This document shows positions 48,101 through 62,700 of a DNA stretch of 64,000 nucleotides, one piece after another (position 1 is the first letter of the stretch; every line of letters begins with the position of its first letter). Location of the stretch: NCBI GenBank assembly GCA_037074705.1, contig CM073595.1, positions 55,795,639-55,859,638 of the forward strand, written 5' to 3'. Position numbers and translations under genes: made by a program. Under the pieces are notes generated by a model. The model had not been told where the DNA came from. It saw nothing but the letters and a program-made list of their open reading frames with translations, and did no database searches. This DNA is from Zhengitettix transpicula. Taxonomy: Eukaryota; Arthropoda; Insecta; Orthoptera; Tetrigidae.

Positions 48101-51100
48101 AATGGTGCTGTGAAACTTCTACAAAGCTGAACACAGAGGTATATGGATGAATAGGATATAATGTAGAAAGCAGATACACTTTAAAAACACTCACTACCAG
48201 CTGTTTAGATGAATGCACTACAACATAACACAGTCTTCAATAGTATAATACTGTACTTGTAATGAAGTCTGCCACATGCACTTGCTAATCTACATATTGT
48301 AGTAGAGATTGTCCTAATGGCAATTTCTCCATACATACACAAATTGTATTAAATACTGTATATAATATCAGATAGGTAATAAAAAATGAAAAACACTACT
48401 TTATAATAAACATGCTTTTAAAAAATTATACATTGCAGGTAACATGAGTAAAAAATTAAATAATAGTAATAATAATAATGGATTCATATAAAAGTTTTCA
48501 GCATAAAGAATTGCAGCTTTAAAATTAGTGAGACATGGTCTCAACAGTTGAAATGCAAAGTGGTATACTTCATAAATCCTACCTTATTCTGCTATTATGT
48601 TCCAAAATATTTTGTGTCAGAAGACATTTTTTTATATTAAAAGGTTTTTAAGCAGCAATGATGAATCTGTTAATTTTGTTTAATGATTGAGACATACATA
48701 GAAGTAGATGTTAAAATATGAAACTGATCATATGGTGGGAGCAAAAAAGTAATTGGAGTAATCTGTCAATAATTGTCATGGTACAAAAGTAAGTTGCTCA
48801 CTTTATTATGTTACATTACCAGTGAAATAAAATTGGGAGCAATGTTCATTTTTAGGACTTCACATTCCAAAACAATTGAATTTTAGGAGAGTAATTAAGG
48901 GGGAAAGGTCACAACGGTGAAGGAATCTGTTTTTACATGTGGGTATTCCAAAACATTTAGAAATTATGAACCAAAACATTTGACAACAACACAAATATTG
49001 AATTTTAGACAAGCCATCAACCTATCGATATGAAAGCCTTGTGGAGAATAAAATAATTGAAATAAATTCTTTCAAGTTAACTTTTTGGTTAGTACTTTAG
49101 CAGGAAAACTTAGGAATGGATTAATACACAATTTTTAACAAAATTAATGGCTTAGAATTTGAACAATAAGTAACTTGTCCTAAACATTATGAAAATAAGT
49201 AGAAATCTTTAACAAAAAAGCATTTGAAAATTACTACACCCACTCCAATTTTAGAGTGTAAATTAGTAACATAGCCCTTTAATCCATTTATCAAAAGTGA
49301 TTCTTAAAGTAATAACCATGGAGCTATAATAACTTATTAAAACTGTTTTTCAATGAAGTTTCACTGCATTGTAGAATAATCACCTACATTTAAGAAGTTA
49401 TCACATTGTCTGCCATGTTTAGAAATCTCTTTCTGTAGTTGACTTTCTCCTGTTCATGAAACCAGTTGTCTACTGTAGTCTTAAACTGATTACCAATGAC
49501 ATTTTTCTCCTGACAACTATTTGAGTTATGTGAAATTTGTTAGGAGCTAGGTTTAAGCTACAGAGTGGATGATCAAAAGTCTCCCATTCTAATGGTTCCA
49601 CCAGTAGTGTTACAAAGAAACAGAACATCATGAAAACGCCAACAATAGATTTTCATTATTCACAGTACGTAATTATCCAAATAAAACAGTGATTAATAGA
49701 ATTTAGGCCTTTATTAACCTGTTAATTAACAAAAGATTGCCACAGATCAGTCTTCTGTCCATTAGTACATAATTACAGAAACTTTTGTCTGATACAAAGA
49801 CAAATTCACCTGTTAAAGTCTGTAATGGACAATATGGTATATTTTTACACACTAATGCAGCAATTGTCAATCAACATACAAAGTTTTCCTTTAAGCAATG
49901 TAAACATTGTATGTTGATGGACAAATACTGCGTTAACATGTAAAATGATAATGTCTTAGTAATTATAGACTTTAAGAGATGAATATGCCAGTGTATCAAA
50001 TGAAAGTTTGTGTGGATGGGTGATTAATCCATGACAATCTTATATTAATTAATAGGTTAATACATGTATAAATTCTGTTATTCAAATTACTTTTCCTAGA
50101 GGTTCAATATAACAATAACACTGCCTATTTAGAACAAAGCTCACCAACAACTAACTTAAAAAAAGCAAATAATTCAGATACAAATAATTAGTTGAAGGGG
50201 GATAATGCCATTGAAGTGATTGGCATTTGATCTCTCTGATGAAATGTGGACATAAATAAAAATCTATTAAAATGCCTTCAACAGGGACAAACAACTTAAG
50301 TAGATTAAAAGCAGCCTACATGAAAAATTGTGGTGGTGAATCCTTAAGCAGCCAGAACATATATGACAAAATCATATATATAAGAATTATGTGGAAAAGT
50401 AGCTAAGCTTATTTGTGCAATAGAAATAAATATTAATTAAACATTTACTTTTAAAGTTATTTTTGCCAAAATGTCATATAAGATAGAATCCTCCTCCAAC
50501 TTAATTTTAGTGCTATAAATTCATTCAATATATCTTGAACTTGCTACCCTATCAGCACTGATTTCATATTTCTTATGTTATTTAAAAGTTATGAAGTAAT
50601 TATTAAACACCTGAGTAACATAGTTGCAATAACACAATTATGCACAGATACGCAAGACAGTAATATGTTGATCTAGTTATACATAATGTATAACATATCT
50701 ATTGCCTTTTATAACATAGAAAATAAGTAAAATTGTAATTTAAGAATTTTTTCAATTTATCTGTTGAGATTTGTGTCTCAAAATCCCTCAAATATTTTAA
50801 AGCAAAAGAGTGGTTGAGGTTTTACATTCCATAACACTATAATTGGTTAACTATTTACATTCCATAACACTATAATTAGTTAACTATATACATTCCATAA
50901 CACTATAATTAGTTAACTATTTACATCCAATAACTTCTATAACTGGTTAAATATTTACATTCCATAACACCATAATTGGTTAACTATTTACATTCCATAA
51001 TTCTATAAACCATTAAAGGTGTATATTCCAAAAGTAGATTTTGTATTAAACAGCTCACAAATAATGCATAATTAATTATGGGTGAAGGTGGTGGAGGTAA

Positions 51101-54100
51101 TTTATGTAGTCTTCTCTGGTTTCCAACTGGGTAATGTCGTTGAAGTTGTACAATGTTTTCATTGGCTGTCAATACAATCATCTTAAGATACCCAAATTTG
51201 TTAGTGGTGACATCTATTGAAACATTATATGACTTCAATTAGTTTACCCAGTTGGAAATCCAAGAAGACTACATAAATACATAATTAATTTTGACATTTT
51301 ACAATAAAAAATTAAGAGTATTCAAATGCAAAAAAAGTAGTCTTTTTCAATGATCACTATTTCACATGCATACAACTGTATCGTATTCATAGGATTAAAG
51401 AAAAGCTATAATTTATATTAGTCCTGCAAACCAACACATGCCAAAAAAAGGATTAGGGCGGTTGGTTATGGGGGAATTTGGAGGGACATTAAAATGACAT
51501 TGCAGAAAATAAAACTCATCTTAATTAACATTATTATTCTCAAAAATTAATGTTTCACATAATTTATTATACCAAATTTTAGTCAATCTACTTACAAATT
51601 GGAGTCCTTGAGCATGCTGACCAGGAATCGTTGGCACAACTTTGCCAGTAGACAAAATACGTTGCTGTTCCTCTATTAATCTTTGATACATTTGGTCATT
51701 CTGAACTCCAGATTTTTTTGCAATTATTGACTGAATTTGCATTTGTACTGCTTTCAAATGCTAAACAATAGAAACAATCTTATCACTACAATGCAAATAT
51801 GTATGTAAACTATATAATGAAATACTTAAAATTTAAACTAGTAAATGCTTTAACACAGGATTTTCCATAAACATAACTACTCTAAAAGCGTTCAAGAAAT
51901 GTTTGGAGAGCTCAAAGACAAAAAATACAAGATACCGGTATTTATGTGTGTGAAATAAATTGGTATATTTTTGACGAGTTTTCCATTCTCTGGAGATATG
52001 CAATAAATTAATGATATGAAAGGAGAGGCAAGATTCATTTCTTCTATTAAAAACACACACTCATTTACTAATTAAATATCGAAGACTTTGAATAGAATTA
52101 AGTAAAGTAATCAGGTTTCACTCGGGTAAATCTAAGCCTGGAATAAGATGGCAGTGATAGCCACTGAAACATCACTCTTCACCAAGAATACCCAGATGGA
52201 AACTGTAAAAGCTCTTGAAAAATTCTTATTTAATGTACAGCAAATAGAGAAATTTTGAAAAATTTGCCACCAATTAGTATGAGAGCAGGAGACAAACTAG
52301 AATAATATTGATATTAATGGGAAATGACCACAGATCATTAACAAAAAGGGCAAGTTAAATTATTTCTGATAAATAAAATTGACACCTGTGGAGCAAATTT
52401 GACCAAATTTTGAGCGTGCACATGCTCCTTTTGAACGGGAAATAAACACTGGGGTAAGACATGACTAGGGCATGGAAATTTTCAAACATGTTAAAACTGT
52501 AGATATTAGCATTGAATAAATATTTTTGAGGGTCAATGAGATTGAAGTTTCTGGTGATGTTGTCTCTGTATAATTTCAATACATTTCGGCATGTGAGGGG
52601 AGCACCCTTTGAGTGGAAGTGGGCGGGTGTTACATAAAAATAATGTGAAAACAACTTAGATTGGAGTCTCTGTATGTGGGTGTTGCTGAGTTTAATTAAA
52701 ACATACATATGGCCAGTTAAGTTGGATTTCAACCCCTAGGAGTGATAGTGGAAAGGGAAAACAATGTTCTGCACACAATCTTAAACATGTGCAACGAATT
52801 CTACTGTAGTGTACAGAGTATATTTTTAAGTCTATTAGGGACCAAGAATATTTTTAACACTCTCAACGCACTGGGAGTATTTCTGTTGCTCTAAAGGTAT
52901 TTTTTATATTTGGTATCAGGAGTATTTATGCTTCTCTAAAGGAATGTTCTGATGAAATTAGCATTCCCTCTGCATAGGAAGGTTAAATCACTTATTGAAT
53001 GCTAATTTCATCAGAACATTCCTTTAGAGAAGCATAAATACTCCTGAAGGAGGAGGCTGAGAGCTTCTGAAAATTTGAAGAACAACCTTCGGTTTCCTAA
53101 GGCTACTTCACTTTCGGATAAGCCACAAGCTATCTCTCTTTCCTTTCCGTACCAATATCGCAATTATTTTTGACAATGCCATATCCTTACTAATGTGATA
53201 ACAACAATGTGATAACAACAATGTGATAGTCAAAATAATTGGTACGGTGGCTTATCTGAAATTGAAGTTTGGCGTCGACATTCAGGAGAGGAAGAAGTTA
53301 TATAAAATTAATATGGAAAGGAAAGAGACAGATAGTGACTGAATTATCTTAATTGAGAGTTGGTATTACCAGATTGCATAGTAAGGAGCATGGCAAATTT
53401 TGAAAGGCTTAAGCCCCCCCCCCCCTCCTCCTCCTCAAGACTGAACAGGATCTCACCTTATGCCAGCTGACTGCTAAATGACTGTGTAGCATGTATAAAT
53501 GTATACAGACAAGAGAGATAGAGAGAATATAAGGCTTACCTGAAATTGAGGTCCAGTTGATAGGAATTAATTGCATTACTATCTCCTCCAAAAATTTGAA
53601 ATTTTCTCTGCCAATTTTAGGTAAGCCAAAGCATATATTTTCCTTTCTCTTTCCTGTCCATATCAATTATTTTGACATCACATCATTCTTAGTTAATGAT
53701 ATATACCCACAGTTGACTACCGGAAGGTTCAGTACTGTTCCGAGGAAGGAGGCTGTGAAAAGTTGACATACTCCTTCCTATCCAACGTGGCAACAACAGC
53801 TGTCAATTTAAGGTAAGCCCACTCTCTCTTTCCTGACTGTATTAATTTATATATACATATTAAATGTTCTCAATCATTAGCCTCTTTCTTCAGGAGAGTG
53901 CCAGCCAGCACACAGTGTGCATCCCTCCTGTTGAATTAGGCTAATTATTGCCTCCAAAAGTTTGAAATGCGCCCTTCGGTCAGATGTTGACACACTGGAC
54001 CTAAATTTAAAGTAAGCCCATGATTTATTTCTCTCTCTCTCTCCCTTTCCTGTCCATATTAAATAATTATTTTGACAATGTCACATAATCCTAAATTTGT

Positions 54101-57100
54101 TAAATGAAGGAAAGAAAAGTGGCCCCTCAGATAATTGAAACTACTTATTCTGTACACTGATAAACATTCATTCTCAGGTAAGTCATGACATTCTCTCTGT
54201 CCCTGTTACATATATCAATCATATAGTTTTTTCTCATCCTTTACATCTATCTACGTATGAGTTAACACAAAAATCTACAGAGGCATGCAGATATTAAGAG
54301 TAACATAATAATAGTGCATCTTGTCTCACAAATATCAAATTGACGGCATACCGCTTCTTTGAATAACTAAGTTAGTTTTCATTAGTTCACTGAATGATTT
54401 ATGAATATTTTTTTATTTACCTCAACATTCGGAAGAAGTCCCCCCAGATCAAGGACCCTGGCCCTCACTTTAAGTTTCTCATTCATTTGAAATTACAAAA
54501 GATCTTCTACAGTCCACTATAATGTAACTTTCAGCAGGGACAAGATCTTCAGTGAATGAAGGATATGAGTTTTTCCCCCAATGTTTTAAGTATTGATGTG
54601 TGTTGACAATCTTCATGAATCACATGCAGTTGCTTATTTTGAAAAATTAAAAAACTAATATCTACATTTACTGTTAATTTTCAAGTTTGTACAAGATCTT
54701 CCACATATTTCTCTGCCATATTTTAAATTAAACATAAAAATAAAGTTCATTTACTCTGAAATAATTTTTAATGAAACACTTGTATGACAAGTATCAATTA
54801 TATTCCAAACCGTAGCTGATACACAGCCATTGGTGATTTTACAAAATCATGGATCAAATGTATTGTCATACGTATCATACTAAGTTCAATTTTACAATTT
54901 GTGAAACATAAATTTATTACTTATTTGATTCAAAACTGCTTGTTTCATAAAAGATATAAATAAAATTTTCAATTAGCCACATTGAACTGCCATTTTCAAC
55001 GTATATTCTTCTTGTGTTCCTATAAATCACTGCTTCTATGAAAGTTATTATACCTCATTATGTTTTCTCAGGTTCAACATGATTATTAAATTTGATCTTG
55101 AAAATAATTATAATGGTAGTTTAAAAATAGAATAATCTTTCTTCTGCAGAACAAGAATTAAGTACAGTGTCCATTATTTCTTCGAGTGTGCATATAAATG
55201 TAAACTTTTGATGAATAATGCAATGGTATATACAATTTACTTTAGTGAAATAGGAGAAAAAACATAAATTTAGTGAAACATAACACGCAACATGTGGATG
55301 AAATTTTGTAGCTCTGAACAATACTAGCACAAAGTCAGTTCACACTCATGATAAATTTCATTGATTGTCCAAAATATTGAGTACATTTCTTTGGAATGTA
55401 CAGAACTTCATAACAATAAAAAAGTGGTGGACTAGGGTCTCACAGAAATGTCCAATTTCTGAGTTACAGAGTATTCTGAATTTGTAACAGGTGAGAAAAC
55501 TGTTACAGTTACTATTTTTCATGCTTCTACTTTAACTTGGACAGATGTAATACACATTCAGTAAAGGTTAAATCAAGTTTAAATTAAATGAAGATCTAAA
55601 ATTCACCTCCGTTGACAATATGTCACCACATTTATGACGAGTTAAAATCTCTTTCATGTCAACAACTGTTTCACATACCATTATTTAATAAGAGCTTTCC
55701 ACAGCTTCCCAGATTATGTTCACTAAATCTGATATTCATTCATTTTCCCACCTCTCTTCAATCTTCTTGAGTGAATTCATTAAATTTTTCAATATTTGTA
55801 TTCCGTAGGACTCCATAATATTATGTAAGATTATTTCCGATATGAGAAATGATAATTCCCTTTTTTTAAAATTACTTTGTTCCATTAAATCATTCATTGT
55901 ATTCATCTACTATTCACAGATATACTTTAACATTTATGAGATAATCTGTTGCCTCGACTGTGAATACGAGACAATAACCCAAAAAATGAATAAATAACAA
56001 ATATCTGCTAAAAATTTCTGAAAACACCATAGCAAATAAAAATTAAGCTGTCCACAAATACATAAACATATATATTTCTGAACTTTAGCACAAATAAAAT
56101 AAGTGGCACCATGCCATTACCTTCTGATTCTGTGGGGTGAGCTGAATGGTGTGCACTTTCTGGATGATACTTCCAGGCAAAAGACCTGCCCCTCCAACAC
56201 TACTCGACTGAAGTCCTCCAATAGTGGTCATGCCTTGCGAAGATCCTGGGTTACCAGCCATGGAATTCGGAGGAATTGGTACCAAATGGGGCAGAGCAGG
56301 ATTTAAATGTGAATTATTACTGTGCACTTGTGGGCTTTGTGGGATGACAGTTGCATGTGACTGTTGCTGTAAAGTCACAATCTTGTTTGGATTTGCGGTT
56401 GATCCTAAATCGCTCAGGTGATGAACAATCGATGGTTGATTTGTCGACAATTTTCCTTGTGTGGCCATGGGAGCAGTGACAGCTACCCCATGATTACCTT
56501 GGGTCACTAATGTAGAAACTGAAGAAGGCATCGGTTGTGGCAGGATTGGATCAGTCTGCAAAGCTGATGACGTTTGATGAGTTGTTGTGACACTTCTTGG
56601 AGTTGGCATGGTATGGTTTCCTTGGTTGTGAATATTTCCCGGGAGTGGGCCCATGTGCTGTACGGTTATTTTATTTGTGTTCGAAGTGAAAGATACTATA
56701 GGAACTGAAGTTAGACTGCTGTTAGCTGAAGTAATACTGCTTGTTTGTTGGCAAAATGTACTGGACTGTTGACTTTGATTCACAGGATGTGTTGTAGAAC
56801 CCACCGAAGTTAAAGGTGGGACAGGAACAGATCCACTCCTGATGCATCCAATCAATCCAAACGATGAAGATGATATTTCACTTGATGATTTTAGGCTACC
56901 CACATTTAACATAGACTGATTTTGTGTCTGTCCACTAACAGACTTTGTAATCAATCGCTCCTGCAGCACAGCTTTCACAGATTCAGATGAAGATACATGA
57001 TTATTATTTTGGATTTGAACTGAAGAAACACTGGTAGGGTTTGTCATTGTCGATGCAGTGTGAGTGGCAGCTGATGTAACTGTTACTGGAGAAACCATTT

Positions 57101-59763
57101 TTGTGCCAATTCTATCACATTTCTTTTTCTTCTTTTTCACTGTGTTTACATTAGGTGGTACATTTGTTAAGCCACTGTACTGTACAACTGGTTTATTCAA
57201 CTTATTCACAATTAAGTTGGGATGGGTTTGGGTTATACTTTCAATGAAAGTATTTTGTAACCCTGATATAACATTTGGTGCATTAGGTAAAGAATTATGA
57301 ACACCAATTGAAATAGTCTGTGTTTCTATAGATTGTTGGCTTTGAGTTTTTCTAGTAGTTTGATTGGTAATTTGGCCTTGTTGAGTAGAAATCTGCTGGT
57401 TTATAACACCAATAACTGGTGGAGGACTTCCGAGAGAAATAGACGAATTAGAATCACTAGAGCATCTCCGAGCACCTGAATTTAATTGTTGTAATAAAAC
57501 AGATTGTTGAGGAATAAATTTATTATTGTTTGACACAACAGTTGGGGTCGATTTTTGTTGATTTGTGCTATTAAAATTTTCAACTGTATTGCTGCCTATC
57601 AAAATGGTTCCAGTCCCAGTATTAAATGCTAATCCTGAAGCAGAGCCTCCCAAAACCTTGTTCAATGCATTTTGAGTCAACTGAAGGGATGACATGTTAA
57701 TTAAACCTGCTGGCTGTCCTTGAGCCTGTTGAAGGCATTGCAAAAGTTGTGGACCTGCTATTACTGAAGATATTCCTCCAGGGTGTGCTATTACCAATGG
57801 CTCAGTGCCCGTATAAGTCATAGAAGGTCCAAATGAACTCCCTGAAGGTGCATTGGAAGTGATCGGGGGTAAAGTGGCCATCAGAGGCATGTTAGTTGTT
57901 GATGAAACCAGTCCTTGCAAATTCTGAAAAGAATGAAGACCTAAAAATGCTTGTGTACCATCAACAGATGCAAAAGTACTTTTGACAGAACCATAAGAGT
58001 TTTGAAGATTTGTAGCTGAAGAAACAGGTAGGAATGTAGCCTGGCTGTCACTTAATTTGGCACTCTGAAGTTGCAGTTGTGTAGCTGACATAGGAGAAAT
58101 ATCAGAATTATCAGTTTGTGTTGTCGTAGAATTGCCCATTACAATTCTCTCCACTCCCGTTAGTAGGTTCTGCTGAAATGAACTTAAATTGTTAGGACTT
58201 GTATTCGATAGTTTACTTGCTGCAGTTGTATATGTAATCTTAGAAGACCCACTTGTAGAAACAATTGATGTGCATTTCATTGTATCCGCTTGTGAGCAAT
58301 TTCTTACAGGATTTACACTGCTGGATGAAATGTAAGCACCTGTTATTAGATTTGTATTAGAACCTGTATTCCTGCACATAATATTTGGGGTGTTTGTGCT
58401 CGTATTACTACTTTGTACTGGGGAAGTCATCTGAGTTGTGCAAATTCCAGGAACAGACCCAATTACACTGGTTTGGGTCATACTACTGCACACGTCATTT
58501 CCTACAGTGTTTCCAGGTTTACCTATGATAGTTGATGTCACAGGCACATTTATAAACACATCTTTTAGATCACCACTACCAGTCTTACATGACAAACTTC
58601 CGTATGGTACTGGGTTTCCATTTGTATTACTGTTCCCATCAACTTTGCCTAAAACCTTAGTAGGTTGTTGGAGCAAAGGGACATCAGTGAACGCATCTCT
58701 TGTATAATTACCGACACTTTTTACTACACCATATCTTTCACTGCTGCTTACATTTGCATTTTGAGAAGAATTTGATGCATATGTAGTAGTCATAAAATGA
58801 GATGGGTTAGCTTGTGATGAAGACAGGGATGTAGGTGAAACAGAATTATTAGTCTGTCTTGTTGAAGTTGTATTTGTTCCAGTGGAGACAAGATGAGGAG
58901 AACTTGAAGGTGGAGTTTGCTGAAAACCAAAGAAATAATTATTAAGACAATGAAGTTTCATTGACGAAACATTAGATGCTTTAGCAGTTTTTGGGTATTG
59001 ATGACTAAACTCAAAATACAGACATGATAATAGAGTAATTTTTTACAGTGTTCATGCTACTAAATATAAAATAAAGAAAATATTCTAAGCTTGTATATTC
59101 AATTATCATAAAAGGATGTATTAATAACAATCAAATGTACAAAACATAGACAGAAAGAATGTTATATCAGCATTTCAAAGAAATGATAACATTAAAAATT
59201 GTAATCCAGATGTCAACTAAATTAAAGTTATATCAGCTAACTCAAAATGAAATAAAAATAAATGCTTTATTGTGTGGAGTTTTTAGATGGAAATACATTT
59301 TTTAAATCAAATGCCTCTTAAAACTATTTTTTGGGTTAAAATTTTAGTTAGACAATATGAGTTCATAAATATATATAGTATAAAGCTGTTATGCATGTTA
59401 TATATGAGATAATATAATTACCTGCAGCAATTGCGAAAGTACAACATGATGCTGATTTTCTTGGGAATTGCTGTTTGATAAGGCAGCATTACCTGCACCA
59501 CCATGGGCAGCAAGTAAAGCCGTCAACTGACTGTGCGCAGCAGCAATGCTATTTTGATGAATCCCTTGTAAAGCATGACCAGGCTGTCCCCCCAAGTTCT
59601 GAAGCAAAATTGATGCTGAAGTGTTTGCAGCAGTTGAGCATAGACCCTACAATTAAATTACAAAAACATCATTGGAAAAAATAATATAAAATTGTTATAA
59701 TCTAAAATGTAATTATTTATCAGTATGTGTATATATGTATGTATGTGTATGTATATATATATA

Positions 59764-59798
<35 letters not shown>

Positions 59799-62700
59799 CT
59801 TCACTTGCTCTATTCTATCTATTTCACTATCTACACCTGTAAAAAGACTGGCTAAATTCGCTAGAGCCATGGACCAGCACAGTAACTCAACTTGTAGTGT
59901 TTTTGTACAGAGCAAATGTATCCAGGTTCGATTCCTGCCCTTGCCGAATATTTTCGGTCTATCCTCTCTACACCATAAATATATGCTTTCCTTTGAGTGT
60001 ATTTCTACACCTGAGCATATACTTTCTTCAGAGCATACTTCCACCTTTCTGATATATTTTGTCTTTCCTCACTATCTAATTATCCAATGTGAACTTGTCA
60101 TATAATATATGTAAGTATGTGTGTGTGTGTGTGTATATAAACTAGCTGTGAAGAATTTCAGTAGGCATAATGTGAAAGTGATTATAAAATGGAGGCCTCC
60201 AGCTTTATTTTGTCACACCCAAGAAGTCAATGTGACGTATGAAATTATTAAATAGCCCTATCATCATATCAATAAATAATTATCCACAAGAAAGGTTACC
60301 ATCACACAGAATGCATGACATAGTCACAATTTGCTAATTGAAAAACCTGTCGGCATGGCTAAAAAATTTCTTCATAGTTCCACTATAAATAATCATTGTT
60401 ATGGTTATCATATAATAAATCCGAAGTAATAAAATAATTATTTAAAACAAATTGATTAAACAAAGGGATGAGTGTAACAAAAAGCATAAAAATAGGCATA
60501 ATAATAGCTAATAGCTTATGTATACCTGTATTGGAATTGGAGGAGGTGACTGAATATGTGAAACAAGTTGAGAGCTATTGCTGGAGTTTGACTGAGGAGA
60601 ATCAGTTGAGGAATGATTTCTGTTTATAGGAGAAAGTTGCGGAGGCTGTTCTTCAGAATCGTAAATGCCCATGTCATCTTCATCCCCTATACCTGTAAAA
60701 TAAAAACAATGGCAATGAAACAGTTATCAACAAAATAATTTTATATCACATTGAATTTCAGTGGAAAAATTATAAAGAAAGTGTTTCAATTTCATCTTCC
60801 AACAAAATGATTAGTTAATATTTTGTTCAGAAAACACTGATTGAATAAAATAGAAGTATTAGAAATACATTACATTTTATGTCTTACTCTATATATATAT
60901 TAAATAATTTTTTTTCTTCAGCAAATGCACAATTTACATAATAGCACAACATTCAACAGGTACTATTGCCCAGCTTTTAAACAAAACATATTTTAAAGTA
61001 TAAAATAAAAGTAGAGTGATTATCTGTAGAGTGGAATAGCTTACCTGATAATTTCATTATGTTTGCTAAATCCAATTTCTTTTTTTTCTTTTTCTTCTTT
61101 GGTTTCTTTTTTGGAGGTGGAAGAGTAACTGACATCACCATATGAGTTGATGCACCATCTCTGGGGCTTGTGCAGTTATTTACAGTACTAACTTTTGAAG
61201 TCTCCTGGTTTGTATTCTGGAGGGCACCCATATTGCTCTGAGTTATACCACTGTTCTCTATTAAGCTGTTTCCACCAGAAGTCTCTGGTATGTGATTCGT
61301 ATTTTGTTGAATGGAAGTAGAACCATGGAAAGTTAAGGATTCTCCCAAGACTGTGGTATTGTGTGAACAAGTCGTTGAATTTGAGTTTGTTACATTCAGA
61401 CTCAAATTCTGGACATTTACATTCAAGTTTGTCACACTTGGAGTGTTTGAAATATTTCCCCGGGATGCATTTTGTGGAACAGGATGCTGGATGCTATTGA
61501 GGACAGCAGGAATAATATTGTTTTGAGTTGGTACAGACATGGAAGTATTTGACAGCTTGGAATTGGATGGTGCTTGAGATTGTGCTTGTTGTGTAGTTGC
61601 TAACTGAGGTAAGTGCTGAAAACTCAAGGTTGGACCTGATGGAACAGCTATAAATGTTGGTCCAGATGGAGTCTGAATTTGTTGAAGCTGAACTGTTCCT
61701 TGAGCTGCAAACAGTCGCAGTACCTGCAATAATAAAATATTGTTTAGGTCAGACTAAAATAGATAAATCAACTGGATCATCAATCTACTTGTAAGGTATC
61801 AAAATTTGATATTTGTAGATTAGACCTTTAGCTTTATTATCTGTTTTAATAACAAAGGGATCTGAAAGTAGCTTCCATTACAAAAAGATGCTACAATAAA
61901 AAATCAATCTACTGTAGACAACATAAGTATTAATATTGATAAATATTAATAATAAATCAGAAGCTACTGCTGAAGGTGTACTTAATGTAATATGGGATCG
62001 TAATTTAGATTGAAGCACAAGCATTAATACAAAACAGAGTTCAGAAATTTAATTTGAATCAAGCACAAAGAAATATTAGTTCTTATTTAGGACTTCCAAT
62101 AAATTATATGATTAACACACAAGCTTGATCATAACATAGAAAAGTAAAGGTTACATTCATTCATAGCTTATTTTGGTCAGCAAATTTATGCAAAATTTGA
62201 AAAATACTATGCAGTAACCAATTAAAAATTGATCAGTTAAGTGCACCTGCTGCTGTTGTGACTGATGCTGAGATTGCTGAGGAGTTCCTTGCTGCTGCTG
62301 TTGTGGTTGTTGCTGTTGATGCTGCTGCTGTTGTGAAACAGTAGTCTGTCGATTAGCAGCATGCAACAACTGTGTACCACCGTGACCAGATAACAAAACG
62401 GGACCTCCTGCATGTGTTGGTGCATTTTTGGTCTGGGAAGCCTGAGCGACAGCAGAAGTCTGAGAACCTGGTGTTGGAGGGCGCAAAATGAATTGAACAC
62501 CACTTCCAGCATTAGGCTGAACTAAAACTGGAGCAGCAGAAGAAAGTCCTGGGATAACCTGCAAAATTGAAGACAATATTAATAAATGTGGTCAGAGAAT
62601 CAAATAAAATTCAAATGGAAAAAATGTATAGTCAATAAATCAACAATTAACTATATAACAAAGAAATTATCCAGAATGAAACTTATAACAGAAAAGAAAC

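Noticed and set aside
50821..51017. CRISPR-like array
   Set aside because: The repeats are contiguous 33-bp units with no unique spacers, in an animal intron.
52355..52732. 125-codon minus-strand open frame
   Set aside because: It is the reverse of the truncated Helitron-like copy and has no domain.
57064..58707. Plus-strand open frames of 78-89 codons within the giant BICRA exon
   Set aside because: Shadows of the long minus-strand coding exon.
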